From contig HF987886.1 of the NCBI GenBank assembly GCA_000431135.1, positions 9,916 through 23,083 on the forward strand: 13,168 bases of DNA. The letters run 5' to 3'. The first letter of the stretch is position 1, and every line of letters starts with the position of its first letter. Made by a program: the position numbers and the translations under genes. Shown piece by piece: positions 5,810 through 13,168 of this stretch. The stretch is from Clostridium sp. CAG:590 (GTDB lineage Bacteria; Bacillota; Clostridia; Lachnospirales; Lachnospiraceae). Under the pieces are notes generated by a model. The model worked only from the letters and a program-made list of their open reading frames with translations, was not told the origin of the DNA and ran no database searches.

Positions 5810-8800
5810 CTAGAAAACAGCAATTTCCTTTCCCAATGCAAAGGAATACAGATACGTTTCTTTTACCTTTTTGCCCGTCAACTGCTCTAGTGTATCTTTA
5901 TAATACTGCATTTGCGTCCGGTATCTTTTGATAAGCTCTTCTTCCTGACCATCCTTGATCCGGTCTGTCTTATAATCTACTAATACCAGATCTTTGCCTT
6001 CCGCAAAATAAGCATCCACGATTCCCTGAACTACGATACAATCATCCTGTGGAATCTCTCCTACCAGTCTGCTTGCCGGAACACCCACCACAAACTGTTT
6101 TTCTTTGTATAATTTTGCTTCTCTTGCTGCCTGACACATACGTTTTCCAAGTTTTGATCCTGCAAAGGTCACAAATTTATCCGCAGTTAAAAAGTCTTTT
6201 GTTTCTTCCGGCAATCGACCTTCCTTCCACATTTTATCCAAAAATGCGGTTATTGTTTCTCCATCCGTCAATTGTGCGTTATCAAATAATTCCATCGCCT
6301 TGTGTACCCAAGTACCACGCATTGCGGCATTCATCTTCCTCTCTCCCGCTATGAATCGCGGAACCGAAAATGTATCCTTTTTATAGGATACCGTTTCTAC
6401 CACATCCGATGGTTCATTTTCTGTCTCGTAGATCCGCTTGATCTCTGTAACAGATAATTTGGACTTCTGTTCGGATAACCGTTCATTTACATATTTCCAG
6501 GAAAGCCTTCCCTCTAACTCTTCTTTGTATTCTGCCTTTCCATTCAGCCATTCCTTCAGATCTTCTGCTTTGTCCATCTGTTGTTCCATGTTCGATTGTA
6601 AATGCATAACAGTTAATTTTTTAAAATCATATGTCTCCACGATCAGACGGATCGGCGGTATATCAATCTCATGTTCTAATGTATATTCCGCAGAAAGGAT
6701 CTGTTCCCCTCTCTTATCCAATCGTTTCGGTACGTTCTTCATTGCTTCATGAAATACCGCATTTCGAAGAAATGCCGCTACCAAAAGGTCTAAATAATTT
6801 TCGGCACTATGCACATTGCTATATCCTAACTTGACATCTGAATCTGCTAATACCATCTCATGTTTATGGATCAATGCCGGAATATCTCTGGTAACACCCG
6901 TTATGATCAGTTTCTCTTTTGCACGGGTCAGTCCGACATACAACAATCTCAATTCTTCTGCAATACTCTGGGTACGCATCAGGGCTGCAAAAGCTTTTCG
7001 TTTGAACGTATCATTACCACATCTTCTCTTTGTATCAATGTATTTGGCACCCAGATAATAATCCGAATGAATGATCAACGGTGTTTTCGTATCCATCAAA
7101 TTAAAGTTCTTTCCGGTTCCCGCCAAAAATACAACCGGAAATTCCAATCCTTTACTCTTATGAATACTCATAATGCGTACTGCATTTTCGGTACTTTCTA
7201 CAGAAGGATCACCGCCTAACGATACCGCCTTTTGCTGTAATTTGTTCACATACTGCAGGAAATCAAATAAAGACTGAAAGGTAACGTCCTCAAATGCTTT
7301 CGTCTCACCAAGCAACAATTTCAGGTTCCGGATACGGAATGTTCCCCCCGGCATTGCCTGTACATAATAATAAAACCCTTTGTCAAAATACAGATATTGC
7401 AGCAATTGTCCAATACCCATATAACTTTTCTTCTCCATGCACTTCTCGATCAGTTGTACAACATGGCTGCATTTTTCACACAGGGATTCATACACATCTT
7501 TCCGAACATGTGAAAGTCTCTCAGCAATCCGTGTCCTCTCATCCGATGCAAGCATCCTTGCAACCTGATAGATATAGAGCTGTTTTCTTTGTCGTTTTTC
7601 CCGTTTTCCTGCATCTTCTTTCCGGCTCTCTTCGTTTTCGCTGTTTTCTTCCCATTCCAGCAAACGTTTTATAATTGCAAGCACTGCAAGTTCATTGCTG
7701 CTGCATCTTCCATAATAACCACGAAGTACCGCCGTCATTTCCACGTCATTGAACGGATTATCGATCACCCGCAACATACTTAATACCATACGGATCTCTA
7801 CCGTATCAAAATATCCGTTTTCATTCTGTATCCGCACAGGAATATTATAATTCATCAACACTTCCTGAAAGACCTGACTAAATGCAGACGGTGCACGGAA
7901 CAGGATCACCATATCCTTATAATCAACATTTTGTAATGTCTGTCCATCTTCAGCAACAATCTGATACGGACGTTCATCCATCATCCGCCGTATGCGCTTT
8001 GCGATCATGGTAGCTTCTAACTCAATCTTCCCGATATCTTCCAGATTCTCATCCAGATTTTCTTCCTTTTGCGCAGTCATTTCCTCGTCCATTCCCTGCA
8101 CAAATTCAAAATCCTTACTCTCCCCGAGCAGCAATTCCACCTCATCATCCGCTACTTCCACAAAATCTCTGCCCGGAACCAGTGCTTCGTCTTCGGTATA
8201 TTCAATCCCTCCTAATTCCTGCCCCATGATCTGATAGAAAATATAATTGATCGTCTCTAAGACGTTTGCACGACTCCGGAAATTATTCTTTAACAATAGT
8301 TTTCTGCATGGCTGATCTTCCTTATCCGAATAAGAATGATACTTATCCATAAACAGATCCGGTCTTGCCATACGAAAACTATAGATACTCTGCTTTACAT
8401 CTCCTACCATGAAGATATTATAAGTTCCCTCAGGTATCCGCGAGACACACTGTAAGATTGCTTCCTGCAAATAATTACTGTCCTGATATTCGTCAATTAA
8501 GATCTCCCGGAACTGGTTTGACATTTCTCTTCCAACCGCACTCGGAACCGGCCGGTCTTCCTCGTCATAACCTTCGCACAACACCTGTAATGCAAAATGT
8601 TCGACATCACTAAATTCCAAAATACCCTTTTCAAGTTTCGCCTGTAAAAACTGCTGTCGAAACATTTCTGCCGCATCTAATAATGCTCCAAGCATCTTCT
8701 CCTGCCCCGCAAACTGCTCCAACACAACATCAAACGGCACCTCAAATAAGGCAAATATTGCATTGATCTCTTTCTTATATTCATCACGAATCGCCTTGAT

Positions 8801-9679
8801 GCGGTCTGCTTTGTCAACATCATATACATCACCCTTTTTCGCTCTGCCGATTCCCGCAAACTTCTGTCCGGTCAGATCAGCAAAATGTGTATATGTCTTT
8901 GCAGACATCAGATCTTCCACCAGCAAAACGTCCGACAAAAGTGCTTTTTCCATATACAATGGTCCGTCTATACTTCTGGCAATATCCAGTGCCATCTGCA
9001 CCTTTGCACGAATTCCCTGTGCCATCTGATGCAGCTCCTCAAAATACTGTTTTACAAACGGAACCTTTACAAATTCCTCTTCTGATTCAATATGCAGACT
9101 TTCCTTTGCATAAGCGATCCACTGTTCCGGTCGCGGATAACTGGAACATACCGTATAGATCTTAAGAATATATTCCATGATCCGGTCATCTGTCTTATCC
9201 GCAGAAAAGGCTTCAGAACATTCCACAAAATCCGGATTCTCATAACAGGTTTCCACCACCTGTTCCAATGCTTCATCCTGTAATAACAGAATCTCTCCCG
9301 GCTCGCCAATACGGATTGTCGGATCAATTCCCAATACATGAAAATTCTCTTTTACAACCTGATAGCAAAAACTATCTATGGTTAAAATGTTCGCCTGACT
9401 GATATAATTTAACTGTTTCATGTAGTGTTCATTCTCCGGCTCTTTCTGCAGCATATCCTCTAATGCCTTTGCAATCTTATCCTTCATCTGAGCTGCAGCC
9501 GCCTTCGTAAAGGTAACAACTAACAATTCGTCAATATCCATTGGATGTGCCGTGTCTGCAATCATCTCAATGATCCGTTCCACAAGTACCGCAGTCTTAC
9601 CGGAACCCGCAGCCGCAGACACCAGCAGATTACAGTCTCTTGCATCAATGATCTTTCTCTGATCCTTCGTCCATTGCAT
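5810..9679 (-). CDS. addA: AddAB helicase-nuclease subunit AddA
   Basis: AddA is the UvrD-like 3'-5' helicase plus one of the two nucleases of AddAB, the Firmicute counterpart of RecBCD. The complex resects double-strand DNA ends for RecA-dependent repair. The 1289-residue protein shows a Q-motif WTKDQ (3-7), Walker A AAAGSGKT (22-29), motif II DEYQD (396-400), motif III GDVKQSIYSFR (426-436), motif IV NNFRSR (465-470), motif V SIHKSKGLEF (838-847) and motif VI LLYVGLTRAKEK (912-923). The C-terminal PD-(D/E)XK nuclease has GIVD (Asp1222), VDYKTD (Asp1235, Lys1237) and QMQYY at about 1256-1260. The start at 9679 has GGAGG 9 nt upstream, and the first 35 nt overlap the end of addB, so the subunits are probably translationally coupled. 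Two highly charged stretches (about 519-555 and 676-700) look like lineage-specific surface insertions. Confidence 0.97.
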   Translation of the reverse strand: MQWTKDQRKIIDARDCNLLVSAAAGSGKTAVLVERIIEMIADTAHPMDIDELLVVTFTKAAAAQMKDKIAKALEDMLQKEPENEHYMKQLNYISQANILTIDSFCYQVVKENFHVLGIDPTIRIGEPGEILLLQDEALEQVVETCYENPDFVECSEAFSADKTDDRIMEYILKIYTVCSSYPRPEQWIAYAKESLHIESEEEFVKVPFVKQYFEELHQMAQGIRAKVQMALDIARSIDGPLYMEKALLSDVLLVEDLMSAKTYTHFADLTGQKFAGIGRAKKGDVYDVDKADRIKAIRDEYKKEINAIFALFEVPFDVVLEQFAGQEKMLGALLDAAEMFRQQFLQAKLEKGILEFSDVEHFALQVLCEGYDEEDRPVPSAVGREMSNQFREILIDEYQDSNYLQEAILQCVSRIPEGTYNIFMVGDVKQSIYSFRMARPDLFMDKYHSYSDKEDQPCRKLLLKNNFRSRANVLETINYIFYQIMGQELGGIEYTEDEALVPGRDFVEVADDEVELLLGESKDFEFVQGMDEEMTAQKEENLDENLEDIGKIELEATMIAKRIRRMMDERPYQIVAEDGQTLQNVDYKDMVILFRAPSAFSQVFQEVLMNYNIPVRIQNENGYFDTVEIRMVLSMLRVIDNPFNDVEMTAVLRGYYGRCSSNELAVLAIIKRLLEWEENSENEESRKEDAGKREKRQRKQLYIYQVARMLASDERTRIAERLSHVRKDVYESLCEKCSHVVQLIEKCMEKKSYMGIGQLLQYLYFDKGFYYYVQAMPGGTFRIRNLKLLLGETKAFEDVTFQSLFDFLQYVNKLQQKAVSLGGDPSVESTENAVRIMSIHKSKGLEFPVVFLAGTGKNFNLMDTKTPLIIHSDYYLGAKYIDTKRRCGNDTFKRKAFAALMRTQSIAEELRLLYVGLTRAKEKLIITGVTRDIPALIHKHEMVLADSDVKLGYSNVHSAENYLDLLVAAFLRNAVFHEAMKNVPKRLDKRGEQILSAEYTLEHEIDIPPIRLIVETYDFKKLTVMHLQSNMEQQMDKAEDLKEWLNGKAEYKEELEGRLSWKYVNERLSEQKSKLSVTEIKRIYETENEPSDVVETVSYKKDTFSVPRFIAGERKMNAAMRGTWVHKAMELFDNAQLTDGETITAFLDKMWKEGRLPEETKDFLTADKFVTFAGSKLGKRMCQAAREAKLYKEKQFVVGVPASRLVGEIPQDDCIVVQGIVDAYFAEGKDLVLVDYKTDRIKDGQEEELIKRYRTQMQYYKDTLEQLTGKKVKETYLYSFALGKEIAVF

Positions 9680-12600
9680 GTTCTTTTACCTCCTCTCCTT
9701 CTAAGATAAATTGTTTTGCTTCATTCCGGTCAATTTGCGGTGCAATGCGGTATGCATTTCCACCAAGTCCCGGTTCAAACTGGCATATATTTTTATAATC
9801 GCAATAATTACACGGAGAACTCAATTCTCCTTTTTCCGGATTCATCGCAATCTCTCCCTGTATAATCTGCTCCCCGATCTCCATCATCTTATTCCGTATG
9901 AAGGAAGATATCTTCTTTAATTCCTCTGTCGATACCAAAGCCGTATTTCTTGAATCAAAATCCCCGTCTTTCTTATATCTGACCGGAGTGACCGAACCGG
10001 TTCTTGCGTCCATTAAGTCTAAGCATGTGTCATCTTCATTTACCAATCCGGTAAGGCGGTTGCTCTCCATGCGTTTCTGCTCTAGTTTCGTCTCGTCCAT
10101 CTCCTCGATGATCGGATCGTATATATGATAGTAATACATACCGGTCGGTATGATCTTCTTATTCGGGTATTTTCGTTGCAGAAACTCTAACATAACACTC
10201 ATGTAAACCGTAAGCTGCAACTGCTTTCCTTCATACATCTTGACATAGTCAATATCTTTTGCCCCTGATTTGTAATCAATTACCTTTACATATACGGCAT
10301 CTTCCGTCTCTGTAATGTCTACCCGGTCTATAAAACCTTTCAATTCCATCTGCACATTATCCGGCAATAACATCGTTGTATACTGTATCTTATCCGCCGG
10401 AGAAAATTCTTTTTCAAAATAAGCAGGCTGCATTTTTCCTTCCGTTAAATGCCGGCACAAATGCCCTACACTACGTTTTGCAATCCGAATCAATACTTCT
10501 AACTGATGCCGGTTACGAAAACTGCTGTCGAATATCGTATCATTTTCCTCTTTCGCCGCATTTCGCACCAACGTCTCTACGATTGTGTTACGTTCTTCTT
10601 CCGTAATTTGACCAAGGTTAATTTTCCCTTTCTGTACCATCTGAAAGAAATCCTCCATCACTGCATGAAGAATCGTTCCAATATTATTGGACTCCATCTG
10701 ATACTCTTCCCGCTTTGCAATCCGAATCCCGTACTGTAAGAAAAACTGATAAGCGCATCCGGCATATGTCTCCAAACGGGACACACTATGCACCATATGT
10801 GTTCCATATAACTGCCTTGCAATGGAACGGTCAAGTACGGACTCTCTGTTTTCATAAAGATAACCTTCTATCATCCGTTTTGTCATTTGTTCCTGTGTGC
10901 TTAACATCATCCGGTACACAGATGCATCGGTTCTGTCCTCTTGTTCTAACTGTCCTGCAAAGACCTTGATCATTTCTTCTTTTGTAGAAGGCAGCATATT
11001 TTTCAGCCAATCTTTTGCAGATTCCACAATTATATCCGGATACATCTGAAGGATTCTTTTCATAAAATAAGACGGGCGTAACTCCGCCCCCTTCGCATCC
11101 GTCTTGCGATAACATAAGATCAATTGTTCACCCGCCTGTGTTAACTGCAGATAAATATAGAACTGTTTTACAAATATATCTTTTTTGCTGTCCGGTGCAA
11201 GTTCCAGTCCCTGTTCCGCTAACTGCCTCCGGTCTTTGTCCGCTAATATTCCCTGCTTTGTACTGTTAGCCGGCAGCAATCCTTCATTCGCACCCGCAAC
11301 AAACAGTATCTTTACATAATGAAAACGGGTTCGTTCCATATCTCCGATCACAACCTGATCTAATGTAGACGGAATTGCTCCCAAACGCAGCTCTGCCATA
11401 CCTGCCGCCAGCATTTCCCGAAGCGTTTCTCGCGATATCTCTTCCTCTCCTAAGATGTCCATCGTCTTATCCAATACCTGAATGAACTTATCATATACCT
11501 GTGCATAGCTCTTTGCTTCCCGCAACATTCCCTGTTGTTCAAATTCTTCGCTCCGTATCTGTAATTTGGACGCCATCTCATGCGTTACCATAAACTCATA
11601 TAATGCAGCCAGATACTCCTTCGCCTTGGCTCTCGGTTTTGAAAAGACATCTGCCACCGGTTCTAACAGATCCATAAACTGTTTCCTTGCTGCATTGATC
11701 GTTCCCAATCCTTTGATATTTCCCTGAAATGTATTCTTCCACCATGAATATCCTCTCACACCGTATTTCAATGCATAGTTTTCCAGCAGATAAATGTCAT
11801 CCTTCTCCATAGAAAAGAATCCGGTCTTAAGAAATGCAAACACGCTCTCGTACGCAAAATCCCGTATAAACAGATCCAGCACCATATTGGTAATCTCTGC
11901 CACCGGATTATGCACAAATGCCTCATTGACATCCATAAAATATGGAATCTCCAATTGCTGCATGACCATGTGCCATATTGCTGCCTGCTCACCCATATCC
12001 CCCGTTACAATTGCAAAGTCACGATACCGGTACTGTCCACTTAACACATATTCCTTGATCGTCTTAGCAATATAATATATCTCTTCTTCCGCATCTTCCG
12101 CCGCACAAATACGGATAGCCTCCGCTTTTGATCCATAACTCTTTACCGGAAAACGAAACAATTGCCGTTCCAGATATTCCAGTTCCGGTACATTCTGTAA
12201 ACGGTAATTTGTATCTAAGCTGATATGCGGTAATATCTTTACCTGAGTCTCTTCCGCTAGTTTACATAATCTGTCCATTGACTCTTTTCCCAATGCAAAG
12301 AGTTCATTTTCCCCATATCCATTATTTCCAAACAAATCCCCATCCATGGTAAATACAAAATGCAGATTCGCCGCATGCTTCATCAATGCCTCGATCACCT
12401 GATACTGAATCGGTGTAAACCCGGTAAAACCATCAAAATATATCTCTGCTCCCCGCAACAATTCCGATTCCTGCACAGTCTCTGACAGTAATGACAGAAT
12501 CTGCTCCGCAACCATATAGGAATCTCCCATTGCCTTTTCAAATGCCGTCAATATGATCTTCATGTCCGACAATTTGTGATACAGACTCTGCTCTGGAGAC

Positions 12601-13037
12601 AGTCCACCCATTACCTCTTCTAACACGTTCTCCGTTACCTGATATTGATATAATTCAGATAACATGGACTTTGTCTCCTCCACAAATCCGGACTTTCCGA
12701 TCATTTTCCCATAATAGGTGAATTCCTTCTCATGCTCCTTTAATACTTTCATTAAAAGGATGCTTTTCCCATAATCATCTAAGATATCTGATGTATGTAC
12801 ATTCCGCTCATCAAACACCTTAAATGCCATACGCGTAAAGCTGACAATTGAAATGTCCATGGTTCCCCCATTCGGATGCAATGACACCATATCCTGCTCT
12901 GCCGCCATATTGGACTGTTCCGGCAACACAAACCAGATTGGTGCATGTCCTTCCACCTTGGACTGTGTAATCATCTTCTCATATATATATCGGGTCTTGC
13001 CTGTACCGCTCGCCCCTAAAATAAATTCTATTGCCAT
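9645..13037 (-). CDS. addB: AddAB helicase-nuclease subunit AddB
   Basis: AddB is the second subunit of the AddAB end-resection complex. It has a degenerate helicase fold, a nuclease domain for the other strand, and an iron-sulfur cluster that locks the nuclease domain together. From the chosen start the protein has 1130 residues, close to the Bacillus length. A P-loop GASGTGKT lies at 8-15. The four cluster cysteines are visible: Cys761 (in YAGCAYQFF) and Cys1076, Cys1079 and Cys1085 in CNYCDYKNIC, with the family's C-x2-C-x5-C spacing. The nuclease residues are Asp904 (GFIDRVD), Asp921 and Lys923 (VIDYKSG), followed by a KQLQLTVYM motif. I chose ATG 13037 (MAIEF) because GGGAGG lies 6 nt upstream and homologues begin just before the P-loop. 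The in-frame ATG at 13073 would add 12 unrelated residues. It is the first gene of the addBA pair, with a predicted promoter upstream. Confidence 0.97.
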   Translation of the reverse strand: MAIEFILGASGTGKTRYIYEKMITQSKVEGHAPIWFVLPEQSNMAAEQDMVSLHPNGGTMDISIVSFTRMAFKVFDERNVHTSDILDDYGKSILLMKVLKEHEKEFTYYGKMIGKSGFVEETKSMLSELYQYQVTENVLEEVMGGLSPEQSLYHKLSDMKIILTAFEKAMGDSYMVAEQILSLLSETVQESELLRGAEIYFDGFTGFTPIQYQVIEALMKHAANLHFVFTMDGDLFGNNGYGENELFALGKESMDRLCKLAEETQVKILPHISLDTNYRLQNVPELEYLERQLFRFPVKSYGSKAEAIRICAAEDAEEEIYYIAKTIKEYVLSGQYRYRDFAIVTGDMGEQAAIWHMVMQQLEIPYFMDVNEAFVHNPVAEITNMVLDLFIRDFAYESVFAFLKTGFFSMEKDDIYLLENYALKYGVRGYSWWKNTFQGNIKGLGTINAARKQFMDLLEPVADVFSKPRAKAKEYLAALYEFMVTHEMASKLQIRSEEFEQQGMLREAKSYAQVYDKFIQVLDKTMDILGEEEISRETLREMLAAGMAELRLGAIPSTLDQVVIGDMERTRFHYVKILFVAGANEGLLPANSTKQGILADKDRRQLAEQGLELAPDSKKDIFVKQFYIYLQLTQAGEQLILCYRKTDAKGAELRPSYFMKRILQMYPDIIVESAKDWLKNMLPSTKEEMIKVFAGQLEQEDRTDASVYRMMLSTQEQMTKRMIEGYLYENRESVLDRSIARQLYGTHMVHSVSRLETYAGCAYQFFLQYGIRIAKREEYQMESNNIGTILHAVMEDFFQMVQKGKINLGQITEEERNTIVETLVRNAAKEENDTIFDSSFRNRHQLEVLIRIAKRSVGHLCRHLTEGKMQPAYFEKEFSPADKIQYTTMLLPDNVQMELKGFIDRVDITETEDAVYVKVIDYKSGAKDIDYVKMYEGKQLQLTVYMSVMLEFLQRKYPNKKIIPTGMYYYHIYDPIIEEMDETKLEQKRMESNRLTGLVNEDDTCLDLMDARTGSVTPVRYKKDGDFDSRNTALVSTEELKKISSFIRNKMMEIGEQIIQGEIAMNPEKGELSSPCNYCDYKNICQFEPGLGGNAYRIAPQIDRNEAKQFILEGEEVKEHAMDEGSEKDH

Positions 13038-13086
13038 GTAATGCCTCCCACTATCATTCTGATTACATACCATTTTACCTCATCTC

Positions 13087-13115
13087 ATTGTAGCTGAAAT
13101 CCACCAAAAAAACAA
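13087..13115 (-). promoter_or_regulatory. Predicted promoter of addBA
   Basis: On the minus strand TTGTTT (13115-13110; 3 of 6) and TACAAT (13092-13087; 5 of 6 to TATAAT) are separated by 17 nt. The -35 box lies at the beginning of a seven-T run. The start point would fall near 13080, leaving a leader of about 43 nt with GGGAGG ahead of the addB ATG. The good -10 box and correct spacing support it; the weak -35 box lowers certainty. Confidence 0.5.
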
Positions 13116-13168
13116 TCATCCTTGCACAGCGTAAGTGAGGGATAATGTGTGAGGCACATGCGAAAGGT
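13116..13168. other. Non-coding right edge with short internal repeats
   Basis: No recognisable gene is visible in the last 53 bases. On the plus strand GTGAGG occurs at 13135 and 13149, and related words GCACAGCG (13124) and GCACATGCG (13154) recur 30 bp apart. ATGTG and CACAT flank TGAGG, giving a tiny potential hairpin. A 24-codon minus-strand frame (13085-13159) without a clear ribosome binding site runs across the predicted addB promoter; I do not call it a gene. The repeated words suggest the end of a repetitive or regulatory element that continues outside the window. Confidence 0.3.

Noticed and set aside
5804..5819. Near-palindrome TGTTTCCTAGAAAACA at the addA stop codon as an operator or terminator
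   Set aside because: Six pairs including a wobble, no U-run and overlap with coding sequence; likely chance.
7294..7674. Plus-strand open frames of 60-126 codons across addA and addB
   Set aside because: They lie antisense to strongly conserved coding sequence, lack family similarity and have shadow composition; none has supporting start signals.
13038..13073. Longer addB start adding 12 residues
   Set aside because: GGGAGG is correctly spaced for the ATG at 13037, and AddB proteins begin just before the P-loop.

Overview
The window looks like chromosomal DNA from a low-to-moderate GC Firmicute. The best guess is a gut clostridium of the Lachnospiraceae type; this rests on protein style and codon use, not on a marker gene. 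Every real gene lies on the minus strand, so the window reads as one co-directional block from right to left. No tRNA, rRNA, CRISPR array, transposase, integrase or phage gene was seen.

In transcription order from the right edge: a short non-coding edge with a plausible sigma-A-type promoter (about 13087-13115); addB (9645-13037) and addA (5810-9679), overlapping by 35 nt and encoding the AddAB helicase-nuclease for double-strand-break repair; an OmpR-family response regulator (5105-5773); a BceS-type histidine kinase gene broken into two frames (4021-5098); a BceA-type ATPase (3140-3907) and a BceB-type permease (1087-3153), overlapping by 14 nt; queF (517-1014), behind its own promoter; a hairpin terminator (467-499); and the 5' part of folC (1-431), which runs off the left edge.

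The four middle genes form a Bce-type antimicrobial-peptide sensing and detoxification module. In this family the kinase has almost no extracellular domain. The transporter, with its large extracellular loop, senses the peptide and signals through the kinase to the regulator, which induces the transporter genes. Here a 14-bp perfect inverted repeat just upstream of the ATPase gene has a TTACG-N4-CGTAA core that resembles the operator type described for BceR-like regulators.

The most notable feature is inside the kinase gene. A 17-bp sequence is duplicated with a 19-bp period, and a run of seven G (minus strand) lies at the junction. This separates the two-helix membrane anchor from the catalytic half. 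Removing the 19-bp insertion, or losing a single G (7 to 6), restores one continuous kinase frame. The locus therefore looks like either a slippage-prone on/off switch for peptide sensing, a recent knockout, or a homopolymer sequencing error.
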